Origin: Leptospira harrisiae
GTDB taxonomy: Bacteria > Spirochaetota > Leptospiria > Leptospirales > Leptospiraceae
NCBI RefSeq assembly: GCF_002811945.1
Contig: NZ_NPDX01000001.1
Location: forward strand, 1,682,501 to 1,746,500
Reading direction: 5' to 3'
Length of the DNA: 64,000 nt
The number at the start of each line of letters is the position of its first letter. Position 1 is the stretch's first letter. The notes beneath the pieces were generated by a model. That model was not told the origin of the DNA and made no database searches. It saw nothing but the letters and a program-made list of their open reading frames with translations. The position numbers and the translations under genes are program-made. Positions 10,036 to 18,433 of this stretch are shown piece by piece.

Positions 10036-11112
10036 TTGGAATCTGAATTAAAGTCACACCATCTCAAAATAAACAGTTCGAATCGAGGTGGAGTTTTTTT
10101 CTCTGGAAAAAAAGAAGATGTGATTCAGTTTGCCATTCATACTAAATTTGCTTCTCGAATCAACTTACAGTTATTACATGAAAATGCGGAAACGTACGAT
10201 GAGTTCTACACCAAAGCAAACGAACTTCCTTGGGAAAAATACATTGGCCCAGATGTTAGTTTTCGAATTGATGCAGAAACAAAAGACAAATTAAAAAACT
10301 CAGAATTCACAATGCATCGAATGAAAGATGCAGTCCTCGATCGTTTACGAAGTAAAAAAATACCTCTTCCTGAAATTGAAAAACGGATGGCGGACATCAC
10401 CATAGTGGTTCGCTCCCATACCGATAAGTTTAGCATTGAACTTTCTCTCTCAGGAGATCCGGTGGGAAGACGTGGGTATAGACTTTTTGCAGGAAACGCT
10501 CCAGTTAGAGAACCCATTGCACAAGCCATGTTAGAAATATCTGGTTGGAAAGAAGGAAATACTTTAGTAGATCCTATGTGTGGCTCAGGTACCATCCTCA
10601 TTGAAGCGGCACTCCGGGAACGATTGTATGGAGAAATCAATCGATTTCTATTTGCAGAATCTCCCGTCTTCCAAATTTTATTTCCTACCTATGTATTTTC
10701 TGAAAGGAAGATGGAAAAACCAAACGCCCCTCACCTTTTTGGATTTGATGTGGATCCTGAAGCAGTTCGGATCGCAAAAGAAAATGCTTATGAAGCAGGT
10801 GTCGAAGACTTTGTAACGTTTGCAGTGGGAAACTGTTTAGAACTAAAAAACAATTTCGGAACCCAAGGCCATTTGGTCACAAATCCACCGTATGGGGATC
10901 GGATTGGAAAACCAATGGAAGATCTAAAAGAAATGTACTTTCAATTTGGAAAGGTCATCAAAAATGAATTTGGTGGTTGGAAGTTTACAGTCCTTAGCGG
11001 TGATTTTTCCCTTCTTGGAAAATTTGGTCTGAAAGAAAATGCACATTTAAGTTTGAAACATGCAAACCTCAAGGCAAAGATTGTGGATTACGAAATCCGT
11101 GGGGGGAAATGA
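10036..11112 (+). CDS. THUMP-domain RNA methyltransferase (RlmL/YpsC-like); coding probably begins upstream at 9979
   Basis: A class I methyltransferase with an N-terminal THUMP domain: RGGVFFSGKK, then ETYDEFYTKANELPWEKYI, the RRGYRLF and APVREPIAQAML segments, the SAM motif DPMCGSGTILIEAA, FGFDVDPEA and the catalytic NPPYGDR typical of N2-guanine rRNA/tRNA methylation. The first canonical start is the TTG at 10036, but the same frame stays open upstream and encodes TYHAICGEGLSSLLESEL, matching the ferredoxin-like N-terminus of YpsC relatives. No ATG, GTG or TTG exists there before the stop at about 9950; an ATA at 9979 overlaps the bfr stop and has AGGAG 7 bases ahead. It most likely modifies 23S rRNA. 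Confidence 0.85.
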   Translation: MESELKSHHLKINSSNRGGVFFSGKKEDVIQFAIHTKFASRINLQLLHENAETYDEFYTKANELPWEKYIGPDVSFRIDAETKDKLKNSEFTMHRMKDAVLDRLRSKKIPLPEIEKRMADITIVVRSHTDKFSIELSLSGDPVGRRGYRLFAGNAPVREPIAQAMLEISGWKEGNTLVDPMCGSGTILIEAALRERLYGEINRFLFAESPVFQILFPTYVFSERKMEKPNAPHLFGFDVDPEAVRIAKENAYEAGVEDFVTFAVGNCLELKNNFGTQGHLVTNPPYGDRIGKPMEDLKEMYFQFGKVIKNEFGGWKFTVLSGDFSLLGKFGLKENAHLSLKHANLKAKIVDYEIRGGK

Positions 11113-12254
11113 ATTCCAAAGACGTACTCAGCCGAGTCTTTGAAATCACTAGAGATCCAAGAGATGGGCTTCTTTTCTTAAAGGAATTCCAATCGCTTTC
11201 TCCTGAGTCGTTTGCGATCCTTTACGCAGACTCAGAAACTATTTTTAATAGTTCGGAAGCCTTGTTTTCAGACTTAAAACTTCTCTACCAACTGGATCTT
11301 TTTCCTTTTGTTATTTTAGAAGTAGACAGTTTTCAATATTTAAAAGTTTTTTTCCCACTCGAACAAACGAATATCGAAGGAGAAAGAAGTCTTGGTTTTT
11401 CTTACCAAGTCGTAGATCGTAATCTTCCACTCAAAGAAGAAGTCACAAATATCATTCGTCAAAAAAAAATTCCCATTTTACTTTGGGAGGATGAATCGGA
11501 AAAACTTTCAGCTCTGATTGATAGATGTCGTTCTATCCTACATTCTTCAAAAGTCATTTATGTATCTATTGATGGGCCACTCAAAGATCCAAATACAAAC
11601 AAGGTAAAATCTATTTTACAAAGTGATTCTAGGTTAACCTTACCAGAGGGAACGGCTTTATCAAGATCACAGGATGAATTCATCCAACTTTCTGAAGATC
11701 TATTGTCAAAAATTGAAGACCCGAAATTTAGTATTGTGATTACTTCCCCATTCACCCTACTCACGGAACTTTTCACAGTGAAAGGGAGTGGAACTCTTGT
11801 TAAACGAAAAAATAAGATTAGAGTATGTCACACCCCAGAAGAAGTAGATATGCCGAGAGTTTTCCAGCTCATTGAAGAATCTTTTGGAAAACCTTTAAAA
11901 CCGGAATTTTACAAAACTAAATTTGACGTTCTGTTTTTGGAAGAGTCTTATCGGGCCTGCGCTTGGATGCAGAAAACAGAACACGGGTTTTTACTTTCTA
12001 AGTTTGCTGTCAACGGAGTGGCAAGAGGAGCCGGTGTTGGTCGCGATATCTGGGACCAAATTTTAGAACATTGTAGGCCTCTTTTTTGGCGCAGTAAACC
12101 GGATAATAATATCAACAAATGGTATATGTCTGTGGCACAAGGAATCGAGAAGGATGAAAGTTGGTATTATTATTGGCTGGGTCTCTCCCAATTCCTCATT
12201 CCTGATACCATCCAAACCCTAAAATCACAACCCGAAGATTTTTTTCCAAAATAA
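11109..12254 (+). CDS. N-acetylglutamate synthase/kinase-like protein with C-terminal NAT (DUF619) domain
   Basis: 381 residues. The C-terminal third is a GNAT domain of the vertebrate/Xanthomonas-type NAGS family: LLSKFAVNGVARGAGVGRDIW (acetyl-CoA pyrophosphate loop), then PLFWRSKPDNNINKWYM, which is nearly diagnostic. The N-terminal part resembles the amino-acid-kinase domain of these enzymes (SPESFAILYADSE, DLFPFVILEV) but lacks the glycine-rich phosphate loops, so only the synthase reaction (acetyl-CoA + glutamate, first step of arginine synthesis) looks plausible. Its ATG overlaps the methyltransferase stop (ATGA), so it belongs to the bfr operon. Family is fairly sure; activity is inferred. 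Confidence 0.75.
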   Translation: MNSKDVLSRVFEITRDPRDGLLFLKEFQSLSPESFAILYADSETIFNSSEALFSDLKLLYQLDLFPFVILEVDSFQYLKVFFPLEQTNIEGERSLGFSYQVVDRNLPLKEEVTNIIRQKKIPILLWEDESEKLSALIDRCRSILHSSKVIYVSIDGPLKDPNTNKVKSILQSDSRLTLPEGTALSRSQDEFIQLSEDLLSKIEDPKFSIVITSPFTLLTELFTVKGSGTLVKRKNKIRVCHTPEEVDMPRVFQLIEESFGKPLKPEFYKTKFDVLFLEESYRACAWMQKTEHGFLLSKFAVNGVARGAGVGRDIWDQILEHCRPLFWRSKPDNNINKWYMSVAQGIEKDESWYYYWLGLSQFLIPDTIQTLKSQPEDFFPK

Positions 12255-12264
12255 AACCAGTCAG

Positions 12265-12618
12265 ATGCAATCACAAAATGCAGTATTAGTTTACGATGGG
12301 AATTGTGGGTTTTGCACCCGCCTTGCTAAATCCATTCGCGAAAAAACAAAAGACAAGGTTGCCATCGTATCTTTTCATAAGCTTACCGACAGTGAGCTTC
12401 ACTCAATTCACAAACAACTAAGTAAAGAATTGTGTGCGGGCGAAGTCCAACTCATTGAATCAGGAGTTCGTTATCCAGGATTTTTTGCGGTAAGGCAGCT
12501 CATTTGGAAAATGGACAAATACAAATACTTTAGTTTCCTTTTGTATTTGCCCCTCATCCCGTTTTTCGGAATGGGAATTCTGTTTTTATTGAAACGATAT
12601 AGAACTAAACTTTCGTAA
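12265..12618 (+). CDS. DCC-family thiol-disulfide oxidoreductase-like protein (DUF393)
   Basis: 117 residues beginning with the family signature VLVYDGNCGFCTRLAKSI (a thioredoxin-like CxxC), ending with a hydrophobic segment and a basic tail (GMGILFLLKRYRTK) that could anchor it in the membrane. The family has no agreed substrate; a redox role is inferred from the CxxC. It follows the NAGS-like gene by 10 bases and ends 14 bases inside the convergent diiron-protein gene. Confidence 0.85.
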   Translation: MQSQNAVLVYDGNCGFCTRLAKSIREKTKDKVAIVSFHKLTDSELHSIHKQLSKELCAGEVQLIESGVRYPGFFAVRQLIWKMDKYKYFSFLLYLPLIPFFGMGILFLLKRYRTKLS

Positions 12619-13282
12619 GGCGTTCTTTGTCCAAACGGGAAAGTCCCGTGTAAAAATCTTCACGAGCCGTTAAGGCAAGTAAATTGCCCTCTATTACTTG
12701 TTTTTTAGATTCTTCGGACTTTGCTGTTTCTTCAATGAGTTCAAACATACGTTGGCTATGTCCTTCATCCGCATCCAAATTGACTTGGAAAAATTTTCCT
12801 TCCGGCAATGTCATTTCGGTTTTTAGTTTTTTGTATGCCTCGGAAATTTGTGAATATTCTAGTTTTAATAGATATTCATTTGCAGGTCCCAGGGCTCCAA
12901 GACCATAAAAAAATCCTTTTCCAATAATGGATTCCATTTTATCTAAATAAGTTTTTGTTTCAGGCAATAACTGATGGTTCACAAAATCAAAATTTAGTTT
13001 TGTTAAAAATTCAATTAAGATGGATACATGGGTGTCGGCAATTTTACCTTCACCGAGTTCTCCCCAAATATTTTCTACAAGAACTATCTTTGCATTTTGG
13101 TCTCTCGTTTTTGCTGCCACTAACAAAAACCAATCCACAAATCCAATGGATACAAAGTATTCTTGGCTTAGCCATAAAATTAAGTCATTAAAACTCATGG
13201 AAACATTTCGTTCTAACAACCACTGCGACCGGAGGACAGGATGAGTTTCTACATCCTTTTTTAAAGTTTCAACAATATTCAT
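12605..13282 (-). CDS. Heme-oxygenase-like diiron protein (TENA/PqqC/CADD-type)
   Basis: 225 residues, all-helical, with the pattern of heme-oxygenase-like diiron oxidases/oxygenases (PqqC, CADD, UndA, BesC relatives): early helix with HPVLRSQWL, a helix with ENIWGELGEGKIADTH (candidate Glu and His ligands), NEYLLKLEYSQI (candidate Glu), and a late helix with DADEGH. In relatives the last motif reads HxxxDxxH; here the first position is Asn (NLDADEGH), so one usual iron ligand seems to be missing. It is the third gene of a coupled unit with a KamA-type radical SAM enzyme and an ATP-grasp ligase, its ATG overlapping the ligase stop. The substrate is unknown; an amino-acid-derived one fits the context. 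Confidence 0.75.
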   Translation of the reverse strand: MNIVETLKKDVETHPVLRSQWLLERNVSMSFNDLILWLSQEYFVSIGFVDWFLLVAAKTRDQNAKIVLVENIWGELGEGKIADTHVSILIEFLTKLNFDFVNHQLLPETKTYLDKMESIIGKGFFYGLGALGPANEYLLKLEYSQISEAYKKLKTEMTLPEGKFFQVNLDADEGHSQRMFELIEETAKSEESKKQVIEGNLLALTAREDFYTGLSRLDKERLTKV

Positions 13283-14274
13283 AGGTTTCTATCCTTTGCG
13301 TATTTGTAACGATGATGATGTTGGAATTCTAAAAAACCCAATTCCAAACAATGGTTTAGGAGTTCAGAGTAAGACCTTCCACTTTTTTCCCATAACAAAG
13401 GCAATGTGGAATAGATTGATGAAAAACCAGGTGTTGCATTGACTTCTAATAAAAAAGGAAAATCATTTTCCATTTTAAAATCGATGCGAATGTAACCTGA
13501 ACTTTCTAGGATGTTTGCAATTTGTAATGCATAAGTTTGGAGTGAGTTTGATAATTCTACTGGTACTAAAAAATCTAAGGATTCCACAAAACTTTCTTTG
13601 GATTTGACTAAATCACTATAAACGAATCCAGGATAATCAACAAAGGCAGGGACTGTGGCCATGTAACTCCCTTTGTTTCCGATTACACCGATCGTAAGTT
13701 CCCTTCCTGAAAGATAAGATTCCACAAGGAGTGGATTGTATTTATTAAGCAGATTCGGTATTAACTCTTCCCAATCTGACGTTGTTTGGATCAAATTTTT
13801 TTCTCCAATCCCAAGACTCGAACCTTCTCCGTTCGGTTTGACAAATATGGGAAAAGGTCCTGGTGGTTTTTGTTTCCAGTCATCCACAAGCCAAAAATTT
13901 GCGGTGGGAATTCCGAAGGATTTTAAAAACAATTTGGTTTTGTATTTATCTAAGGTGAGAGTTTGTACGGCAGCGGAACTCCCAGTATGTGGAATTGCCA
14001 AATATTCGCATAACGCTGGTATATAAGCCTCTCTGTTAGGAGACTGGTATCCTTCCACAAGATTCCAAACCATCCAACGACTTCTCTCTCCAACGGGAAT
14101 GTTACAAAGAACTGAAGTTATCTCAGTCGGATTTGATAAAACAGCTACGTCATAACCCAAACCTTGGATGGTAGTTTCCATTTTTTGGATTGTCTCTTCG
14201 GATTCCCATTCCTTCGAAAGTTCGGGAGTGTTTGGATCATACACATCACAAGCAAGGATGACAGTGCGTTTCAT
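13279..14274 (-). CDS. ATP-grasp ligase, D-alanine-D-alanine ligase-like
   Basis: 331 residues with the ATP-grasp order: N-terminal Rossmann-like part ([15 protein letters not shown]), the [16 protein letters not shown] lid, the [14 protein letters not shown] phosphate loop, [14 protein letters not shown], and the metal-binding end IRIDFKMEN then [10 protein letters not shown]. This resembles Ddl, which joins two D-alanines, but the N-terminal substrate-binding half is divergent and the gene sits between a KamA-type aminomutase and a diiron protein rather than with cell-wall genes. It overlaps both neighbours by 4 bases. A peptide-bond-forming ligase that uses an unusual amino acid is the best reading; a true Ddl cannot be excluded. 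Confidence 0.8.
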   Translation of the reverse strand: MKRTVILACDVYDPNTPELSKEWESEETIQKMETTIQGLGYDVAVLSNPTEITSVLCNIPVGERSRWMVWNLVEGYQSPNREAYIPALCEYLAIPHTGSSAAVQTLTLDKYKTKLFLKSFGIPTANFWLVDDWKQKPPGPFPIFVKPNGEGSSLGIGEKNLIQTTSDWEELIPNLLNKYNPLLVESYLSGRELTIGVIGNKGSYMATVPAFVDYPGFVYSDLVKSKESFVESLDFLVPVELSNSLQTYALQIANILESSGYIRIDFKMENDFPFLLEVNATPGFSSIYSTLPLLWEKSGRSYSELLNHCLELGFLEFQHHHRYKYAKDRNL

Positions 14275-15476
14275 AATCCCAGTTTCTCCAAGTCCGCATC
14301 ACTCAAAACAGGATAATAGGATTCTTTATTGGAATCTACAGGTTCAAAAGATAAATGGATTTTTTTTGTGACTGCTGAACGGAAAACATGTTGGCGAGTT
14401 TTGGGAATATAACCCAAATACCAGTTAGGTGCGATAGTGATTTTACCACCGCCGCCAGGAAGGTCGTTTACAAATTGAGGAATTCCCATCCCTCCTATTT
14501 TACCCCGCATGTATTCTATAATTTCAATCCCACGTGCCAGAGGCGTCCGAAAACCTCTAGAGCCTGGAATGAGTTCCGGGTCATAAAGGTAATAAGCACG
14601 GACACGCATTTCCAAAAGTTTTTTATGAAGGTTAAGCATAGTCTCTTCATCATCATTGATCCCTTTCAAAAGAACGGATTGGTTGCCCACAGAAACTCCC
14701 GCTTTTAACAATCGGAGGATGGATTCTTTTGCTTCTGTTGTACATTCTTTGGGATGGTTGAACTGTGTATTACAAAATATTGATAACCTATCATTATTAT
14801 AAGTTTCTATGATTTTGCATAAAGACTCTGTGATGCGAAATGGCAAAGTCACTGGATTTCTTGTTCCCAATCTACAAATTTTTACATGAGGGATCGAATT
14901 TAATTCCGTAAGGATCCATTCTAGTCTTGAATCTGCTAAGTTTAGTGGATCTCCACCGCTAATGACTACGTCTTCTATTTCCGTATGGTTTCGAATGTAT
15001 TCAAATGCCTTTTCCAAATCCCCTTTTTCCATTCTTTCTTCACTCGAGGAAACCTTTCGACCACGCATACAATGACGGCAATACACACTACAAGAATGGT
15101 TGGAAAATAAAAGCACCCGATTGGGATACATATGCGTAAGTCCACGAACAGGACTTAGTCGTTCCTCATCCAAAGGGTCGGCACTTTCTTCCGAGGAAAG
15201 AACGGCTTCTTCGGATCTAGGGACAATCATTTTTCGAATGGGACAATTGGGATCATCTGGACTCGACAAGGAAAGATAATAAGGGGTGGTGGAAACATGC
15301 AAACGAATGGTTTCCTTAATTCCTGTGATTTCTGATTCGGTGAGAACAAAATACTGAGATAGGTCTTCTCCTTTCACACGATTTTGTAACTGCGAGGTAT
15401 GATCCGTCCAATTTGTCCGGGAATACAACTCTTCGCGCGCCCGAAGAACTTCTGATAAACTGCTTTGCACGAGCAT
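14271..15476 (-). CDS. KamA-family radical SAM enzyme (lysine 2,3-aminomutase-like)
   Basis: A radical SAM aminomutase: cluster motif [37 protein letters not shown] and the PLP-binding [15 protein letters not shown], where the Lys of GGGGK would hold PLP. The Asp equivalent to clostridial Asp330 (lysine side-chain contact) is kept, but the Asp293 region reads [15 protein letters not shown], two residues longer, so lysine as substrate is not certain. The EF-P enzyme EpmB is related, but no epmA or efp gene is nearby. The frame is open to 15605, yet an ATG at 15476 with AAGGA upstream avoids overlap with the divergent HAD gene and leaves 401 residues. It leads the three-gene unit. Confidence 0.82.
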   Translation of the reverse strand: MLVQSSLSEVLRAREELYSRTNWTDHTSQLQNRVKGEDLSQYFVLTESEITGIKETIRLHVSTTPYYLSLSSPDDPNCPIRKMIVPRSEEAVLSSEESADPLDEERLSPVRGLTHMYPNRVLLFSNHSCSVYCRHCMRGRKVSSSEERMEKGDLEKAFEYIRNHTEIEDVVISGGDPLNLADSRLEWILTELNSIPHVKICRLGTRNPVTLPFRITESLCKIIETYNNDRLSIFCNTQFNHPKECTTEAKESILRLLKAGVSVGNQSVLLKGINDDEETMLNLHKKLLEMRVRAYYLYDPELIPGSRGFRTPLARGIEIIEYMRGKIGGMGIPQFVNDLPGGGGKITIAPNWYLGYIPKTRQHVFRSAVTKKIHLSFEPVDSNKESYYPVLSDADLEKLGL

Positions 15477-15558
15477 AACTTCCAATTCCTTACTTGCCAA
15501 GAGACCGCCAAATTCTTTTCTGGTGGTAATGCAAGAAAACCGCCTGGGGGAAATCCGC

Positions 15559-16203
15559 ATGGTCGCCTTCGATGTTGATGGGACCTTATTTTCCTCAGAA
15601 TCCATAATCTTTAAGACCTATGTGCAGGCAATCGAAGAGTTTGCACAAAAGACGGGAAAAATCACGTCTTTACCCAGCCACGACCAGATTATGAATGAAA
15701 TTGGTAAGCCGGTTCGCACTATATTTAAAAACTTATTACCGGAACTTCCTGAATCTGAACGAGACCAAATTTCAGGTAGGGTTCTAGACCTTCTCTGTGA
15801 CTCCATCCGAAGCGGTGGCGGAGACTTTTATGCGGGTGTTGGTTCTACCATCCATTATCTCAAAGAAAAAGGATACACCATCACTTGTGCCTCCAATGGA
15901 AGAAAAGCCTATATTGAAACCGTCTTGGATACAGCAGGCGTTTTACAATACTTTGAACCTATCGTTGTCATCAACCAAGACACCATTCATACTAAGGGCG
16001 AAATCCTCGCTGAATATGTACGCAAATACAATTTAGAACCAAATGCCATTGCTATGATTGGAGATAGACACAGCGATTGGGAAGCAGCCAGAGAGAATGG
16101 ATGTCCTTTTGGTTTTTGTACCTACGGACACGGGCTACCAGGCGAAATACCTGATTTCGATTGGAAATTCGATGATTTACCCACTTTAAAAGAATTTTTT
16201 TAA
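15559..16203 (+). CDS. HAD-family hydrolase (phosphoglycolate phosphatase-like)
   Basis: 214 residues. HAD motif I is at the very start ([11 protein letters not shown]), motif II in [10 protein letters not shown], and motif IV in [11 protein letters not shown], with a helical cap domain between I and II (subclass I). These enzymes hydrolyse small phosphate esters such as phosphoglycolate or pyrophosphate; the substrate is not evident. The ATG at 15559 is chosen because it places motif I at the N-terminus and has a GGGGGA ribosome site 7 bases upstream; the longer frame from 15523 would enter the divergent KamA leader. Confidence 0.88.
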   Translation: MVAFDVDGTLFSSESIIFKTYVQAIEEFAQKTGKITSLPSHDQIMNEIGKPVRTIFKNLLPELPESERDQISGRVLDLLCDSIRSGGGDFYAGVGSTIHYLKEKGYTITCASNGRKAYIETVLDTAGVLQYFEPIVVINQDTIHTKGEILAEYVRKYNLEPNAIAMIGDRHSDWEAARENGCPFGFCTYGHGLPGEIPDFDWKFDDLPTLKEFF

Positions 16204-16237
16204 ATTCGAAACTCTTAGCTTTTCCGACATTGATACT

Positions 16238-17056
16238 GTGGCGGTACACCCCCAAATCCAAGAAGACAAATGGAAATCGTTACGCTATTTAATTGGCGGG
16301 ATTTTTCTTGTACTTGTTCTTATTGAGAAGTCCATGGGATTTGATCCGAAAGCCACAGGAAGTTTCCTTCCCAAACAGGGTTTTCGAAATATAGGAAAGT
16401 CCCTGGACAAGTCAAAATTTGCAGAACCCTCAGATCCATTTGCCAAAGAAACTTGGGAAGACGATTTGAACTGGGAAGAAGAAGTTCTGACCCAAACCTT
16501 CCCCGATTCTGATCCAAAACAAAAACAACGTCCCAAACTAATTGATGATACCATTCCGGAAATCACCCTTCCTGAAGATCGGTTTCCGGGCGCCGGCAAA
16601 CGCCTGCAAGCGGATGCTGGTTACTTATCTGTTTATTTTTTAAAATTTTACGGAACAGGAAAGAACAGCCAGTCCCAGCTGGTAAAACTTTCTCGGGAAT
16701 TTCCTGGTGGAGATCCCATTTCATTTTTATTCCAAGAACTCGCCAAAGGTCCAAATCCAGAGGAAAAAGGAAAAGGGGTTTTGTCCGCATTGTCCAAAAA
16801 AATCCGTATGGAACCTAACTACCGATTGGAAAATGGAATCCTTCATCTTTCCCTTTCCGATGACATAGGTTACGGAGGAAGTATGGAAATTTTAAAAGAC
16901 CGATTGGATCAACTCTCCTTTACAATGGTTGGAAATTTTGGAATCAAAGGAGTCATTCTATATTCGAATGGTGAAAGAATCCGGACCTTAGGAAGTGATG
17001 GACTGACCATTCCGGATGTTCTTGCCAAATCCCAACGAAAGGTAATCATTTTCTAA
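16238..17056 (+). CDS. Membrane-anchored GerMN-domain protein
   Basis: 272 residues starting at GTG. One N-terminal membrane helix (YLIGGIFLVLVLIEK) is followed by a charged linker and, from about residue 130, a GerMN domain: VYFLKFYGTGKNSQSQLV, PISFLFQELAKGPN, and GVILYSNGERI. GerMN domains are best known from Bacillus sporulation and germination lipoproteins and act outside the inner membrane; in diderm bacteria their role is unsettled. The gene stands between a HAD hydrolase and a diguanylate cyclase on the same strand, 34 bases after the former. Domain call is good, function unknown. Confidence 0.75.
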   Translation: MAVHPQIQEDKWKSLRYLIGGIFLVLVLIEKSMGFDPKATGSFLPKQGFRNIGKSLDKSKFAEPSDPFAKETWEDDLNWEEEVLTQTFPDSDPKQKQRPKLIDDTIPEITLPEDRFPGAGKRLQADAGYLSVYFLKFYGTGKNSQSQLVKLSREFPGGDPISFLFQELAKGPNPEEKGKGVLSALSKKIRMEPNYRLENGILHLSLSDDIGYGGSMEILKDRLDQLSFTMVGNFGIKGVILYSNGERIRTLGSDGLTIPDVLAKSQRKVIIF

Positions 17057-17112
17057 TTCAGGAAATGGTTTACAGATCTTAGTTTTTCTGTATTCTGAAC
17101 CCTGGTTCATTC

Positions 17113-18306
17113 ATGCGTAGGCATACATTTAAAAGGTATTTCTTTGTATTTCGTAAAATGTTTTTACGAACCTACCATCCTAGTTTCACTGCCACAAATA
17201 TTTCTGATATAGGATCTTCCTTACAGATTTTTAGTGTGATGACAGCTTTTACTTCCATCATCTCTCTTCTTTTTGTCGATTCTCTCGTTCGCACGAAAGA
17301 AGCCAGTTTTTGGATTGCTTTTTTCCGGATCTCCTCTCTTGCCATTTGTTACTTCGTGTATCTCTTCGGAAGAAAAAGAGTCAAATTATTTCAAAAGCAT
17401 ATCTACGGAATCACAAGCCTAGTTCTCATCGCACTGATTTTACTTTATATTCCCATGATGGTGTATGATAAACCAAACCACGCCTATTATTTGTTTGGTT
17501 CTGCTATTGTCATTGCAAGTGCATCCATTCTTTTGTGGATCGAACCATTTCGGATCTTACTTCTTTCCACTTTGTACATTGCTGTTTTCATTCCTTTACA
17601 TTTAAACTTTTCGCGCATCCAAGGTTTTGATCGTTTTGTTTTTTACCAAGACGTACTCATTGTTTCTTTTTTACTGGCCTTTGGTTTTGTGGCAAATCTG
17701 CTCATCAACTACTGGAGGTTTGAAGAATATCGTGTTAAAACAAGATTACGAATCACTGTTGGAAAGTTACTTCGCATCAATCAAAAAATCGAAGACCTTT
17801 CACGAGTAGACTCGATGACAGAACTCTTTAACAGGCGTCATCTGTTAGAACAGTTTGATCTCTATAAAAAAAGATCCAACAGAGAAGGATTTATCATCGG
17901 ACTAGTGATTTTGGATTTGGACCGACTGAAGGCAATCAATGACAAATACGGGCATAAACAAGGTGACCTCGCCATCCAAGCCTTTGCAAAAACGGTAAAA
18001 TCCAGAACAAGAATTACGGACATTGCCGCCCGAATCGGAGGAGACGAATTTTGTCTTCTTGTTTCTCCGATTGATAGAGAAGGATTGGAAGTTTTGGCTG
18101 AATCCATCCGCGAAAAATTGGAACGTTTGCAAATTCCAATCCACAACCAACCTGGAGAATCACTCACCTTGACCGTATCCATCGGAGCTACACTCTTTCG
18201 GCCAGAAGACGATCCCAGCTTTGATGAACTCTACCACAAAATCGATACGGCCCTATATACCTCAAAAAACGAAGGAAGAAATCGAATTACCCTACTCGAA
18301 TCTTAA
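17113..18306 (+). CDS. Membrane diguanylate cyclase (GGDEF)
   Basis: 397 residues. The N-terminal half has about six hydrophobic segments between residues 40 and 205 with no recognised sensor domain. From about 225 comes a full GGDEF domain: SRVDSMTELFNRRHL, then IGLVILDLDRLKAIND, and the intact active-site GGDEF at 309-313. An RITD motif ends five residues before it, matching the RxxD inhibitory site, so product feedback is expected. It should make cyclic di-GMP from two GTP at the inner membrane. A hairpin terminator follows about 100 bases downstream. Confidence 0.92.
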   Translation: MRRHTFKRYFFVFRKMFLRTYHPSFTATNISDIGSSLQIFSVMTAFTSIISLLFVDSLVRTKEASFWIAFFRISSLAICYFVYLFGRKRVKLFQKHIYGITSLVLIALILLYIPMMVYDKPNHAYYLFGSAIVIASASILLWIEPFRILLLSTLYIAVFIPLHLNFSRIQGFDRFVFYQDVLIVSFLLAFGFVANLLINYWRFEEYRVKTRLRITVGKLLRINQKIEDLSRVDSMTELFNRRHLLEQFDLYKKRSNREGFIIGLVILDLDRLKAINDKYGHKQGDLAIQAFAKTVKSRTRITDIAARIGGDEFCLLVSPIDREGLEVLAESIREKLERLQIPIHNQPGESLTLTVSIGATLFRPEDDPSFDELYHKIDTALYTSKNEGRNRITLLES

Positions 18307-18346
18307 AAAAAGTTCGACAAATTTAGCAGAGTCCACAAAGATTGAT

Positions 18347-18365
18347 ACTGAGACTGATTCTCAGT
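18347..18365. repeat. Short inverted repeat downstream of the diguanylate cyclase
   Basis: ACTGAG (18347-18352) and CTCAGT (18360-18365) are perfect complements around a 7-base loop. No T run follows, so it is not itself a good terminator; it may protect the 3' end of the transcript or be fortuitous. Confidence 0.35.
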
Positions 18366-18400
18366 TTATGTCCATAACGGATAAGGTGTAAAACTTCCAA

Positions 18401-18428
18401 AGATGGGTGAAAGCCCGTCTTTTTTTTT
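18401..18428 (+). terminator. Rho-independent terminator of the diguanylate cyclase gene
   Basis: AGATGGG (18401-18407) pairs with CCCGTCT (18414-18420), one G-T pair, around a TGAAAG loop, followed by a run of T to 18428. The opposite strand has an A run before and only a short T run after the stem, so action on the converging mqnC transcript would be weak. Confidence 0.7.
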
Positions 18429-18433
18429 CAGTA

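Noticed and set aside
10206..10640. 144-codon open frame on the minus strand inside the THUMP methyltransferase
   Set aside because: Antisense shadow of conserved motifs (RRGYRLF, DPMCGSGT) on the plus strand.
14271..15476. KamA homologue as EpmB (EF-P lysine modification)
   Set aside because: No epmA or efp is near, and the cassette with ATP-grasp and diiron genes suggests another task. Not fully excluded without the whole genome.
18347..18365. Inverted repeat as terminator
   Set aside because: No T run follows; the hairpin at 18401-18420 with its T run is the better terminator.
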